The position numbers were made by a program, and so were the translations under genes. From Bacteroidales bacterium (lineage in GTDB: Bacteria; Bacteroidota; Bacteroidia; Bacteroidales; JAAYJT01): a stretch of 32,337 bases of DNA. Below the pieces are notes generated by a model. The model ran no database searches. It saw only the letters and a list, made by a program, of their open reading frames with translations, and was not told the origin of the DNA. Below are positions 9,176 to 18,980 of this stretch, in pieces (within the stretch, counting starts at the first letter, position 1; each line of letters starts with the position of its first letter). Where the stretch lies: contig JAAYJT010000078.1 of assembly GCA_012522795.1 (NCBI GenBank), positions 1 through 32,337 of the forward strand. The letters are read 5' to 3'.

Positions 9176-9772
9176 CTATTTTGCCACAAAATCATTTCTA
9201 ACCTCAATCCATCCCGGATAATCGAGGTTGCGCCCACTTACCATGATGTAAGGCTTGAGCTTAACCATCACACGGCTAGTTTTACCTGACCCGTCAGCAA
9301 GCCCTAAAGCAAAATCAATGATTTTTTCTCCTTGTTTTCCCTGCAATACTTCAGCAAGATTAAAAGCAATGTTGACAGGAAGCGTTGCAGTGCTGTTAGG
9401 TTCTGTAGTGAATCTTTCCTGAATACTGCCATTGAGCATTTGCAAATCGTCAATGAATAAAATCCAATCCAGTTTATTTATGGAGGCAGTCTGATTATTT
9501 GGATTGTTTACCTGAAGATTAAGGTTGAAGTTAAGCGGAAGCTGATTGTTCAGTACGGCATTTGTAAGCTGCAAAACATCAAGCGGACGTATATCAGAAA
9601 AGCTTTGAATATTTGAAACGTTCACTCCGGCAAGGCTAATATCCGTAACTGTATGAATACGGAATTTACAGCTTGAAAGCGCTGCCATCTCCTCAACCTG
9701 TCGCAATACATCACAGGAACTGAAAAATAATGTAGTTACTAAGATAATTGCTGCTAAATTTTTTCTTTTCAT
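9176..9772 (-). CDS. LEA2-like lipoprotein
   Basis: The frame is open to 9868, but the ATG at 9770-9772 is preferred because it starts a proper lipoprotein signal (MKRKNLAAIILVTTLFFSSC, with Cys at the lipobox end). That gives 198 residues. The mature part has the LEA type 2 / WHy layout: LPLNFNLNLQVNNPNNQTASINK, a hydrophobic strand WILFIDDLQMLNGSIQE, then a beta-rich half ending KLKPYIMVSGRNLDYPGWIEV. Small LEA14-like lipoproteins of this kind are frequent in Bacteroidota and are thought to sit in the periplasm or outer membrane. Specific function unknown. The upstream acylase fragment ends 92 bases away. Confidence 0.8.
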   Translation of the reverse strand: MKRKNLAAIILVTTLFFSSCDVLRQVEEMAALSSCKFRIHTVTDISLAGVNVSNIQSFSDIRPLDVLQLTNAVLNNQLPLNFNLNLQVNNPNNQTASINKLDWILFIDDLQMLNGSIQERFTTEPNSTATLPVNIAFNLAEVLQGKQGEKIIDFALGLADGSGKTSRVMVKLKPYIMVSGRNLDYPGWIEVRNDFVAK

Positions 9773-9864
9773 GGAAACTAGATTTATAGTTAAACAAATT
9801 ATTACAATAAAAGTATTTTTGCATAAAAACCGTCTGATGCGCAGCTTTTGAAACAATGCCCTGC

Positions 9865-10695
9865 TCAAGCCAAAGATCTTTTTCTAAAATCATTGTTTAA
9901 AAACATTTCAATTTGATTGCAATAATATTTGCTTGCAGGGATACCCGATGTTCCTGTGGGAATTGCCACATATGATTCAGTAAGGTTTGCCATATTGAAA
10001 ACATGCCTTTGCGAGGTACCATACACAACTGAATCTGGATTATGAAAACTGTAAGCCATCGGGTTTACAGTATGAAAGCTTCCGTCAACAGAGAAAGTAC
10101 CCTTATTGAATCCGAAGATTTTATTTAGTATTTTTACCGAGCCAAGAAAATGCTTCAGGTTTAACTGATGAATATTGCCCCATTTCCAGTTAGCAGGATC
10201 TTTATCCACGTTCTTTTCGAGCCATTCAACTGTTTCTTTGAAGCTTAACAGAACAATCTCATCAAAAGTCTCAAAATGCTGAGTGTTAACATAGTCAATC
10301 CATGACGATGAAGAATCTCTCCAAAGATATTCAAACTTGTTATGAATAATTACGCTGCTCAGTTCTTTGAAAAGGTCTTCTCCTAATTCGTCAGAAAGTG
10401 AGTTTTTGATAAAAGCGGCATAAAATTCTTCAAAAATCGTGGTGGCAGTACTTTCGGCTATAGGTGTTCTATCCCACGAGTTTAACAAGCTCAGTGCTTT
10501 TTGCCCGTTTGCCGAAAGATCATTCGCTGTTGAAATTATCTTTATCAGCTCATCTGTATAACGATCTGCCAACCTTGAATGAAAATCGCACAGTATTTCT
10601 TTAAAATCCTCTGTGCCAAGCTTATCTTTTGCATTTATCATTTCTCTGATCCTGTTAATTCTGTAAGGCATTAAGAGCCAATAATACATTATCAT
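9865..10695 (-). pseudogene. Penicillin acylase family, C-terminal fragment
   Basis: The 276-residue frame matches only the C-terminal part of the beta chain of penicillin acylase (Ntn-hydrolase) proteins: PYRINRIREMI, the FHSRLADRYTDELIKII helix, WKWGNIHQLNLKHFLG, and SFHTVNPMAYSF followed by TSQRHVFNMANLTESYVAIPTGTSGIPAS. Full-length members have about 700-850 residues and start the beta chain with the catalytic serine. That serine and some 500 residues before this region are missing. In-frame sequence upstream reaches a TAG within ten codons, and only 141 bases separate it from the next gene. It is most likely the remnant of a deletion; a reused stand-alone domain cannot be excluded. Confidence 0.75.
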
Positions 10696-10836
10696 CGGTT
10701 TCTGATAAAACCCAATAAGACACTAAGAATTTTTCTGAAAGCTTTCATGCTATTTGTTTTTTGGATGACTAAAAATTAAAGATGTAAAGGCATTATTTCA
10801 AAAAGACATTGAAACCCAAACATCTGCATTTATTAA

Positions 10837-12180
10837 TCACACTTTTGCAACTGATGCCATAAAACTACGTGTAATCATGCTGAATGATTTAAAACGTTCA
10901 GCAATTGCCAAAGTCATTGCATCCACAGCTTCCTGACCTTTTTCATTTCTCATAACTTCAACTATCCTTTTAATATCAGGCAACTCACTTGCTTCAACCT
11001 TTGGGTCAGATACCATTTTATAAGGCATATATTTCTTTATTGTTTTATCCATGAAAACCGATTTTTCAGAGGCTTCTTTCGATACAACCTCTATCAAAAA
11101 TTTCTGATCAAAGGGTGTGTGAGGCTGCGGATGTGTAAGAGCCTGCAAAAAAGGATGTTCCCAATCCTGTTGTTCAAAAGCTTTACGGAGTATCTGTACC
11201 TGAAATTCTTCAAGAGCAGTATGTCTGTTTGAAACTAACTGAACAGCCCTGTCTTTAGCTCCCGGGAATCCAATTATAGCTTTGAAATTAATCCACAACA
11301 TTCGCAAAACACTAACACCTGGAAGCGGCTTGCTATGATATGGCATTGAAGGATCTGATACATAGTGCATGCCCCAGCCCATAAATCTCCAGCCCCAGTA
11401 ATCTTCATTTTGTGCAAACGCAAATTCTGAAAGTGCTTTATACAAATTAAGCCTGTAATCCACGTAAGTTCGTTTCAGAAACGGACCAAACTTGTATAAA
11501 ATGCCGGCTTCATGAAAAAAACACATGTGAAATGGCGCCTGACTGCTATATTCCAGATTTGGATTGCCAAAAGGCTGAACACCAAATCCATAGGTTTTGC
11601 CAAAGTCAGTGCTATTGTCTACGAATAATCCCAGATCAAGACCATAATCCGGTTCGTTATTGGCAGTACACAACACTTCGAATGGAGAAACAAGTTCGCC
11701 TTCGTTTATTAGAATATAAATATTGTCAAGTATCAGACTTAAATCCTCAAGTGTGGTGATATCTTGCGGGTCAACTATTGTTCTGCCGCCAGCCACTACT
11801 CCCGGCATTAATTGCAGATATAATGGTGCTTTCAGGTTCTGATTAATCCGAATGGCAGAATAGAATCGCAACAAAATATCATCAGGATTTCCGGTTTCTT
11901 TGAAAGCCAGCGCATCAGGGCAAGGCGCATAATTAGGAAGATTATCACGCGACCATGTTTCATGCTGGGCAAGAAAAAGCTCTAATTCCTTTTCGTTGTC
12001 TGATAAAAATACTTTCAGGCTTTTGGCTGCTATTGAGTCGGATGTTTTCCAAAAAGGCAAATCCTTTAGAGCGGCATAAGCAAGTAAAGTGTGTTCATTC
12101 CACGCCTGAACGCTGAAATTAATATTAAGGAACAATAAAACAAGAGCAAAATAAGCTGAGATGGTTGGTTTGATTTTCAT
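10837..12180 (-). CDS. Secreted zinc-dependent phospholipase C / P1-nuclease-like protein
   Basis: A 447-residue protein with a signal peptide ending at a VQA cleavage-type site, which would leave Trp27 as the mature N-terminus (WNEHTLLAYAAL). In the zinc phospholipase C / S1-P1 nuclease superfamily the mature N-terminal Trp is itself a zinc ligand. The hallmark HxxxDxxxPxH is present at H272-YVS-D276-PSM-P280-Y-H282. An aromatic-rich helix precedes it (NEDYWGWRFMGWGMHYVSD). The middle region is longer than in P1 nuclease, so this is a diverged subfamily with unknown substrate (phosphodiester bonds expected). The TonB receptor gene upstream ends 21 bases before its start, so the two are probably co-transcribed. 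Confidence 0.7.
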   Translation of the reverse strand: MKIKPTISAYFALVLLFLNINFSVQAWNEHTLLAYAALKDLPFWKTSDSIAAKSLKVFLSDNEKELELFLAQHETWSRDNLPNYAPCPDALAFKETGNPDDILLRFYSAIRINQNLKAPLYLQLMPGVVAGGRTIVDPQDITTLEDLSLILDNIYILINEGELVSPFEVLCTANNEPDYGLDLGLFVDNSTDFGKTYGFGVQPFGNPNLEYSSQAPFHMCFFHEAGILYKFGPFLKRTYVDYRLNLYKALSEFAFAQNEDYWGWRFMGWGMHYVSDPSMPYHSKPLPGVSVLRMLWINFKAIIGFPGAKDRAVQLVSNRHTALEEFQVQILRKAFEQQDWEHPFLQALTHPQPHTPFDQKFLIEVVSKEASEKSVFMDKTIKKYMPYKMVSDPKVEASELPDIKRIVEVMRNEKGQEAVDAMTLAIAERFKSFSMITRSFMASVAKV

Positions 12181-12201
12181 AGCTTACTGTTGTTAAGTGG
12201 T

Positions 12202-14526
12202 TTAAAAACTGATACTTACGCCTAAACTAGGCATAATTGGTAATTGGTCAATACGTTCGCCGGTAAGACGATCCATATAAAATACATTTTTACGGCTATA
12301 AATATTTGTGACGCTTGCGGTGGCTTCAAGTTTTGAATTCTTGCCTAATTTGGCCAAATACTTAAGACTTAAATCCAGACGGTGATAATCTGACAGGCGG
12401 CCTCCGTTCAGATTTGCATAAATAATTCCAATTGTTCCGTTTTCCCGCAGATAATCAGAGAAAATACCATCCATGAAAGGAAGGCGTTCGTAATAACCTT
12501 GTGACTGGGTAAATGGGAAACCACTGCCATAATTAAAACGGCTGCTGAGTTCCCAGTTCTTCTTATCACCAAGCTGATAGCTTACAACAATATTGGCACT
12601 ATGCCGGCGGTCGAAATGCGGAAAATATCTCATCAGCTCATCGTAGCGGTCAACATAGGTTAACGAATATACAGCCCACACGTATAATCTGCGTCTGTCG
12701 TATTTCAACGAGAGATCAACACCTTTGGCAACACCTGTCTCTATAATGAAGTCTTTACGAAGTCTTTCAGGTTTGTCAGAATTCTCTCCAACATCTTCGT
12801 AGAGTTTGTCGCGGTTCAGATTTGTAAGCTGGGTATAATCCTTTATATAACCTTCAAGGTTTGCCAGCAGATTTTCGTTTATATCATATTCAATTCCGAA
12901 AATAAAATGATAAGCTTTTTGTAATCTGTGAGTTACATCCTTTTCGTCGAATTTTTTAGGAAGATTATCAGGTCCGGATAAAAATCCATAAAAAAGGTTT
13001 ACAACATCACGATCAGAGGTTCCGCTGAGCAGATTTTGAGAATATAATCCTGTAGCAAGTTTCAGACGAAAATAAGTTGTTGCATTATATTTAACTGCCA
13101 GGCGCGGCTCGGGTGATAATTCAGCCAATGATGCATACCATTGCACACGAAGCCCCGGCTCAATAAGAAATTTACCTGTATTGTGCAGATATTTGGCAAA
13201 TAATGCCAGTTCAGTAGTATTTTGTTTTTGTCTTACCTGCCATCCAAGGGAATTGTACAGAGTAAAATCAGTCATAAATCCCAGAGATTCAATTCCGTAT
13301 TTAAAGCTGTTTTTTCCCATGAAATAAGTAAATGCCAACCCGACATTAAACCCGTTGATCTCACTGGTACGGGGTCTGCCATCAGTTTCATTAAGAGCAA
13401 TCCTATAAAGAGAATAGGAAGCATTACCTTCAAGCAGGGCAGGCGATTTTCCGGGTATTACCAGAAAATTCATTCCACCTCCGTAACTATTCCAGTTAAA
13501 CTCGCTTACAAGACGATAATTCACATCATCCTGAAACCTGAATCCAAAAAAGCTGATCTTGTTTCCGCTTCCGGCATTAAATGATGCCTTACCATAAATG
13601 TCAAGAAAAGTATAGGGGAGTCCTTTACTGTCAATGTAATTATAAAACAGGTCGGCACTCTGTTTTAGATATGAGTTTTTTACAGATAGAATAAATGATG
13701 CACTTAGATCATTAGTTTGATCTTCTTTTTGTTTGATCAAAGGACCTTCAAGCAGAAGCTTGGCTCCCAGAGTGGAAGCATCAGCCTTACCTGAAAAACG
13801 GCTGCGATTTCCATCACGAGTGGTAAGGTTCATTGCTGATGAGATCCTCCCGCCATATTCTGAGTTGAAACCACCGGTGAAAACATCAACATTTCGGAGC
13901 AGATCAGTATCAAAAACCGAAAACAACCCTATTGAGTGAAAAGGATTGTAAATAGTCATTCCATCAAGCAAAACCTTGTTTTGTATTGGCGGACCTCCAC
14001 GAATATAAAGCTGTCCCCCCTGATCACCGGTAAAAATCACTCCGGGTAATACCTGAAGGTATTGTGCCAGATCGGACTGACCTCCAAATGTAGGCAATTG
14101 TTTTATTTGTTTTGGAGTGATCTTGACAACGGATGTACGTGTTTCAGTTAGCGCTTCTTCTCGCTGGGCTGTTACCTGAACTCCTTCAAGCTGAATATTA
14201 CTAGTTGTCAGATAAAGATTTTTAGTAACAACATCATTAGCTTTTAAAGTCATATCTATTTTTAATGTATCATGCCCTAATGATGTAACCATCAGAATAT
14301 AACTGCCCGGTGGAATACGGCTGATCACAAAATAGCCATTAACGTCGGTAGCAGCTCCTATTGAAGTTCCTTGAAAATAAACGTTGGTAAAAATTACAGG
14401 TTCACCTGTTTCTTTTTCGTAAACAAAACCCCTTACTGTGCCGTATTGTGCAACAGTAGTGATTGTAGTAAAGAGCAGGACTATCAGTATATAAAGGTAG
14501 AGAAAATGCGATTTTCGTAAAAACAT
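12202..14526 (-). CDS. TonB-dependent outer-membrane receptor
   Basis: 774 residues. After a signal segment (to about residue 27) comes a carboxypeptidase-D-regulatory-like domain (GTVRGFVYEKETGEPVIFTN, residues ~28-115), then the plug domain (TSVVKITPKQIKQLPTFGG, VLPGVIFTGDQGGQLYIRGG, KVLLDGMTIYNPFH, DVFTGGFNSEYGGRIS; ~125-235). A long beta-barrel follows and ends in a terminal aromatic (GVSISF). Such receptors import large substrates across the outer membrane using TonB energy. There is no SusD partner. The gene is followed by the zinc PLC-like secreted protein at 21 bases, which hints at a shared function. Substrate unknown. Confidence 0.93.
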   Translation of the reverse strand: MFLRKSHFLYLYILIVLLFTTITTVAQYGTVRGFVYEKETGEPVIFTNVYFQGTSIGAATDVNGYFVISRIPPGSYILMVTSLGHDTLKIDMTLKANDVVTKNLYLTTSNIQLEGVQVTAQREEALTETRTSVVKITPKQIKQLPTFGGQSDLAQYLQVLPGVIFTGDQGGQLYIRGGPPIQNKVLLDGMTIYNPFHSIGLFSVFDTDLLRNVDVFTGGFNSEYGGRISSAMNLTTRDGNRSRFSGKADASTLGAKLLLEGPLIKQKEDQTNDLSASFILSVKNSYLKQSADLFYNYIDSKGLPYTFLDIYGKASFNAGSGNKISFFGFRFQDDVNYRLVSEFNWNSYGGGMNFLVIPGKSPALLEGNASYSLYRIALNETDGRPRTSEINGFNVGLAFTYFMGKNSFKYGIESLGFMTDFTLYNSLGWQVRQKQNTTELALFAKYLHNTGKFLIEPGLRVQWYASLAELSPEPRLAVKYNATTYFRLKLATGLYSQNLLSGTSDRDVVNLFYGFLSGPDNLPKKFDEKDVTHRLQKAYHFIFGIEYDINENLLANLEGYIKDYTQLTNLNRDKLYEDVGENSDKPERLRKDFIIETGVAKGVDLSLKYDRRRLYVWAVYSLTYVDRYDELMRYFPHFDRRHSANIVVSYQLGDKKNWELSSRFNYGSGFPFTQSQGYYERLPFMDGIFSDYLRENGTIGIIYANLNGGRLSDYHRLDLSLKYLAKLGKNSKLEATASVTNIYSRKNVFYMDRLTGERIDQLPIMPSLGVSISF

Positions 14527-14775
14527 GAGGATTTTCTTATAGTTAAGCCGGCAAAATTAGACAAAAACACATTAATTTACTTGCTATGGATCATATATTA
14601 CTTGAAATCTAATTTTCCGATCATCGAATTTCGGGAAGCTAAGAACCATTAATGTCAAAATCAGCAGGCGATTTGTCAACAAATTATCGAACAGGAAGAC
14701 GAAAAAATTTTTGATTAAAAACATGACAGAAAGCTAATTTCCTGGATTTTTGCATTTTGTCAAAACTATTTCTCT

Positions 14776-14798
14776 GTGTACTTGTTTACGAAGTACAC
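14776..14798. promoter_or_regulatory. Small perfect hairpin upstream of icd
   Basis: GTGTACTT and AAGTACAC form an 8-bp perfect stem around a 7-base loop. It lies about 68 bases before the icd start, within the 339-base divergent gap 14527-14865 between the TonB receptor and icd. It could be an operator or a leader structure. Nothing else clear was found in the gap. Confidence 0.4.
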
Positions 14799-14865
14799 TA
14801 AATATTAAAAAAGTAAGGCTCATCAGTTTAAGTATTCATTAAAACCACTTAAAACAATATTTGAT

Positions 14866-16143
14866 ATGGCTCAAGCTCAAAAGATTACTATTTCAGGCGA
14901 ACAGCTTCAAGTTCCTGATTTTCCAATAATACCGTTCATTGAAGGAGACGGAACAGGTCCGGATATTTGGCGCGCATCGGTAAGAGTATTGGATGCTGCT
15001 GTTGAAAAAGCGTATTCCGGAAAACGAAAACTTATGTGGAAAGAGGTTCTGGCAGGTGAAAAAGCCTTTAACCAGACAGGTTCTTGGCTGCCGGAAGAAA
15101 CACTTACTGCTTTTCGGGAATATCTTGTTGGAATTAAAGGTCCGCTTACTACACCTGTTGGAGGTGGTATTCGTTCGTTAAACGTGGCTTTACGTCAGGA
15201 ACTCGATCTTTATGTTTGCTTGCGACCTGTTAGGTGGTTCAAGGGAGTACCCAGTCCTTTGAAGGATCCGTCAAAAGTTGATATGCACATATTTCGTGAA
15301 AATATCGAAGATATTTATGCTGGTATTGAATTTATGCATGGTAACCCGGAAACTGAAAAGATCAAGAGTTTTTTGATGTCGGAAATGGGAGTTAAGAAAT
15401 TGCGTTTCCCTTTAACCTCTTCTATTGGTATAAAACCTATTTCACTTGAAGGCACAGAAAGACTTGTAAGGGCTGCTATAAAATATGCACTTGATAAAAA
15501 ATTACCTTCGGTAACCTTGGTTCACAAAGGAAACATCATGAAATTTACTGAAGGAGCGTTTAAACAATGGGGATATGAACTTGCCGAAAAAGAATTTGGT
15601 GATAAAGTATTTACATGGGTAATGTACGACCGCATAGCACAGGAAAATGGTATCAAAGCTGCTGATCAGGCACAAAAACAGGCATTGGAACAGGGTAAGC
15701 TGTTGATCAAGGATGTTATTGCTGATGCTTTTTTACAACAGATTTTATTGCGTCCTTCTGAATACAGTGTGATAGCAACAATGAACCTCAACGGAGACTA
15801 CATCAGCGATTCGCTTGCTGCCATGGTTGGAGGTATCGGGATAGCTCCGGGTGCAAACATAAATTATATGACCGGACATGCTGTTTTTGAAGCTACTCAT
15901 GGTACTGCCCCTAAATATGCAAACCTCGATCAGGTTAATCCCGGCTCGGTTATTTTAAGTGGCGCTATGATGCTTGAATACCTGAACTGGAACGAAGCTT
16001 CTGACAAAATAATCAGTGCACTTGAAAAAACAATTAAGCAAAAGCTTGTTACCTACGATTTCCATCGCTTGATGGAAGGTGCAACATTGCTTAAAACATC
16101 TCAATTTGCCGATGAAATGATAAGAAATATCTTTAGTGATTAA
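14866..16143 (+). CDS. icd: Isocitrate dehydrogenase (NADP+)
   Basis: This 425-residue enzyme oxidatively decarboxylates isocitrate to 2-oxoglutarate in the TCA cycle. It closely follows E. coli-type Icd: [12 protein letters not shown], the substrate loop [12 protein letters not shown] with S104 at the position of the phosphorylatable serine of E. coli, the LRPVRWF segment, [30 protein letters not shown] and [12 protein letters not shown]. In the last motif K350-Y351 correspond to the E. coli NADP-selecting Lys-Tyr pair, so NADP use is inferred. Citrate synthase follows 85 bases downstream on the same strand. No kinase/phosphatase gene is in the window. Confidence 0.96.
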   Translation: MAQAQKITISGEQLQVPDFPIIPFIEGDGTGPDIWRASVRVLDAAVEKAYSGKRKLMWKEVLAGEKAFNQTGSWLPEETLTAFREYLVGIKGPLTTPVGGGIRSLNVALRQELDLYVCLRPVRWFKGVPSPLKDPSKVDMHIFRENIEDIYAGIEFMHGNPETEKIKSFLMSEMGVKKLRFPLTSSIGIKPISLEGTERLVRAAIKYALDKKLPSVTLVHKGNIMKFTEGAFKQWGYELAEKEFGDKVFTWVMYDRIAQENGIKAADQAQKQALEQGKLLIKDVIADAFLQQILLRPSEYSVIATMNLNGDYISDSLAAMVGGIGIAPGANINYMTGHAVFEATHGTAPKYANLDQVNPGSVILSGAMMLEYLNWNEASDKIISALEKTIKQKLVTYDFHRLMEGATLLKTSQFADEMIRNIFSD

Positions 16144-16228
16144 GTTTTTCGGCTAAAATCCAGAGATCTTATTTTTTAAGTTTCAAAATAATTATTCATT
16201 AATGATTCACAATCAATAATTAACCACT

Positions 16229-17539
16229 ATGAGGATTAAGGATAAATTACGTCAAAAAATTGAAGAATGGCGCCCCCGTACTGAAAAACTGCTGAAAGAA
16301 TATGGCGATGTTGTCATTGATAAAGTAACTGTTAGTCAGATTATTGGCGGTATGCGCGGAATTAAATCTCTGGTTACTGATATTTCTTATCTCGATCCAA
16401 TGGAAGGTATCAGGTATAGGGGATATACATTACATGAGGTTTTTGAGAAACTGCCAAAACCCAAAGGTGCGGAAATGCCTTATGTAGAGGCTCTGTATTA
16501 TTTATTGCTTACCGGCGATATTCCAACTGAGGAAGAAGCCAGTGAAATGATTGATGAATTCAACAAGCGCAGAATACTGCCTCGTTATGTTTATGAGGTG
16601 ATTGATTCTTTTCCGTGTTGTAGTCATCCCATGACCATCTTCTCTGCAGCCGTTATGACAATGCAGCGGGAATCATTTTTCGCAAAGAAATACCACGCAG
16701 GTATCAGTAAGCTTGAGTATTGGGACCCGATGTACGAAGATGCACTTAATCTTTTAGCCAAATTACCTGAAGTAGCCACTTATATTTTTGCTAAATTATA
16801 CAGAGACGGCAAACGTATTCAGTCAAATCCAAACCTTGACTATGGTGCCAATTTTGCACACATGATGGGCATAGCTCATCCTTACGATGAAGTTGCCCGT
16901 TTGCATTTTATTATTCATGCCGATCATGAAAGCGGTAATGTAAGCGCACATACAGGACATCTTGTTGCTAGTACTCTTGCCGATGTTTATCTTAGCATAT
17001 CTTCAATGGTGAACGGACTTGCTGGTCCTCTTCATGGCCTGGCTAATCAGGAAGTATTGCGCTGGCTTCAAGACCTTATGGAAATGCTTGACGGACAAGA
17101 GTCAACGGAAGAAGAACTGAAACAATATGTGTGGAATACACTTAATAGCGGGCAGGTCATCCCTGGTTACGGACATGCCGTACTTCGTAAAACTGATCCC
17201 CGTTATACTATTCAAAGAGAATTTTGTTTGAAACATATGCCCGAAGACCCTCTCTTTAAACTGGTAAACAAGCTTTATAAAGTGGTGCCTCCCATATTGC
17301 AGGAGCAGGGGAAAGCCAAAAACCCATGGCCCAATCTCGATGCTCAGACAGGTGTTATACATTGGCACTACGGAGTTACACAATACGATTTTTATACTGT
17401 GCTTTTTGCTATTGGCAGATCACTTGGAATTGCTGCAAATTTAGTCTGGGACCGTGCTTTGGGTTATCCGCTCGAAAGACCTAAATCGGTAACAACTGCC
17501 ATGCTTGAAGAAATGGCAGCTAATGCAAAGGCGCAATAA
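16229..17539 (+). CDS. gltA: Citrate synthase, mitochondrial-like type
   Basis: 436 residues, catalysing condensation of oxaloacetate and acetyl-CoA to citrate. The catalytic triad is present at H269 (GPLHGLANQEVL), H316 (PGYGHAVLRKTDPRY) and D371 (NPWPNLDAQTG). The spacing equals that of pig heart enzyme H274/H320/D375 for the last two. The C-terminal half reads like the eukaryotic mitochondrial enzyme (EQGKAKNPWPN, RALGYPLERPKS) rather than the hexameric E. coli type. Similar eukaryote-like citrate synthases are known from Geobacteraceae. It sits directly after icd. The symbol is by function, not by orthology to E. coli gltA. Confidence 0.95.
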   Translation: MRIKDKLRQKIEEWRPRTEKLLKEYGDVVIDKVTVSQIIGGMRGIKSLVTDISYLDPMEGIRYRGYTLHEVFEKLPKPKGAEMPYVEALYYLLLTGDIPTEEEASEMIDEFNKRRILPRYVYEVIDSFPCCSHPMTIFSAAVMTMQRESFFAKKYHAGISKLEYWDPMYEDALNLLAKLPEVATYIFAKLYRDGKRIQSNPNLDYGANFAHMMGIAHPYDEVARLHFIIHADHESGNVSAHTGHLVASTLADVYLSISSMVNGLAGPLHGLANQEVLRWLQDLMEMLDGQESTEEELKQYVWNTLNSGQVIPGYGHAVLRKTDPRYTIQREFCLKHMPEDPLFKLVNKLYKVVPPILQEQGKAKNPWPNLDAQTGVIHWHYGVTQYDFYTVLFAIGRSLGIAANLVWDRALGYPLERPKSVTTAMLEEMAANAKAQ

Positions 17540-17617
17540 AAACAACTCAACTTTGTAATTCCGCATTGTTTTATTAATTACTCAGGTGTTAAAACCTTGT
17601 TTTTCTATATTTATATC

Positions 17618-18028
17618 ATGATTCAGCAATATCATATACAATTGCCGGCCTTTAGCCGCGGATTTCATATCATTACTGATCATATCCTTAATTCTGTTGA
17701 TCAGCTCCCTGAGAAAGGCGTTATGCATGTTTTTATTCAGCATACTTCGGCAGCACTTACAATAAATGAAAATGCCGATTCAACTGTATTGCTGGATTTT
17801 GAGACGGTGTTTAATAAATTGATTCCAGAAAATGTACCATATTATCGTCATATTATTGAAGGTAGTGACGATATGCCTGCTCATATAAAAGCTTCACTGC
17901 TTGGTTCGTCAGTAAATATCCCTGTGAAAAACGGGCGCCTGAAGCTGGGAACCTGGCAGGGAATTTATCTGTGTGAATTCAGGAACAGAGCAGGAAAAAG
18001 GAATCTGGTTATAACTGTAATTAGTTAG
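17618..18028 (+). CDS. YjbQ / UPF0047 family protein
   Basis: 136 residues from the ATG at 17618. The frame extends upstream to a TTG at 17597, but the extra residues (MFFYIYI) do not belong to the family, which normally starts close to MIQQYHIQLPAFSRGFHIIT. Signature motifs are HTSAALTINENADSTVLLDFE, the HIKASLLGSSVNIPV segment and GRLKLGTWQGIYLCEFRNR. The family forms compact trimers; some members show secondary thiamine-phosphate synthase activity in vitro, but the physiological role is unclear. It ends 17 bases from the convergently transcribed barrel protein. Confidence 0.9.
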   Translation: MIQQYHIQLPAFSRGFHIITDHILNSVDQLPEKGVMHVFIQHTSAALTINENADSTVLLDFETVFNKLIPENVPYYRHIIEGSDDMPAHIKASLLGSSVNIPVKNGRLKLGTWQGIYLCEFRNRAGKRNLVITVIS

Positions 18029-18045
18029 TAAACCTGAAAAAGTCA

Positions 18046-18717
18046 TTAGTAAGGCCTGATTATAATGCCCACTGTCAATGGTGATATTTCAGGACCTTTA
18101 TCTTTTTCAAATAATTCTGTGAATCCGTAATAAGCTGTTAGGTTCATCCATTTATAACCAACAAGTGCATAGGCACCAATGCGATAATCAGATATGTTTT
18201 GATTGTTGTGAACCTTTCTCTTGATTTCTGTAGAATTATTACCAGTGTATTCCTTTCCTTTGTATTTGGTTTTATCTGAAATAAGATAACCAATTTTGCC
18301 ACCCAGGGCAAAATTTATCAGACTTTTGGTCGTGTAATTAATTTCGAGTGGAAGTTCAATGAAATTAAGATTCAGCTTGTTTTTCTTAAAAGTATTATCT
18401 GCCGGAAATTTTTGAAACTCTGAAATTCCGTTGCTGGTATGCAAATAAGAATTCTTTAGATACATGTTTTGAGTCGCAACAGATAAACCTGCTGAAATAC
18501 CAAAATTTGATTCTTTGAATTTATACTGATACATGAGATAAAGGTTAACACCTCTGTTTATGGTTTTAAGTTTCACTGTGTCAGGCATATTCAGCCATAT
18601 ATCTGAGTTAAGCTCAAAACCAAATTTCATATTACGTATTGAATAGGGGCTGATTCCCTGTGCATTAGTACTAACAGTTATAAGAGCCAAAATGGATACA
18701 ATTAAGAAGCGTTTCAT
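18046..18717 (-). CDS. Outer-membrane beta-barrel protein (PorT-like family)
   Basis: 223 residues with a signal peptide (MKRFLIVSILALITVSTNAQ). The rest alternates hydrophobic and polar residues as in a small outer-membrane barrel: GVNLYLMYQYKF, SNFGISAGLSVAT, LNFIELPLEINYT, NFALGGKIGYLI, YRIGAYALVGYKW. It ends with VGIIIRPY. The pattern matches the outer-membrane beta-barrel family common in Bacteroidota (PF13568-like). Function unknown. It is transcribed away from the membrane AraC regulator, with a 263-base gap between the two starts. Confidence 0.78.
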   Translation of the reverse strand: MKRFLIVSILALITVSTNAQGISPYSIRNMKFGFELNSDIWLNMPDTVKLKTINRGVNLYLMYQYKFKESNFGISAGLSVATQNMYLKNSYLHTSNGISEFQKFPADNTFKKNKLNLNFIELPLEINYTTKSLINFALGGKIGYLISDKTKYKGKEYTGNNSTEIKRKVHNNQNISDYRIGAYALVGYKWMNLTAYYGFTELFEKDKGPEISPLTVGIIIRPY

Positions 18718-18952
18718 GATAATAGTTTTAAATTAAGAGATTCCAAAGCTACAATTATTTTTAAAACAGTTATGTTTGTTGAACAATAACGAAAAATATT
18801 GACATTAGTTTTATTTAAGCTGGCAAAAGTGGAAGAAAGTACATTGTTTTAAGCGTTTTTGAGCAAACCATCTCAGGAATTTTACGAACTGAGCTTTTAA
18901 ATTTTAACATTCTTTCTCTTTCAGAGATAAACACAAATGATAAAATATTCTA

Positions 18953-18960
18953 TATTTTTG
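18953..18960 (+). promoter_or_regulatory. -7 element upstream of the membrane AraC regulator
   Basis: TATTTTTG fits TAnnTTTG and lies 20 bases before the ATG at 18981. The twin palindromes found upstream of the array genes are not present in this gap, so self-regulation through them is not indicated. Confidence 0.45.
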
Positions 18961-18980
18961 CCATTATTAAAGTAAAGTAT

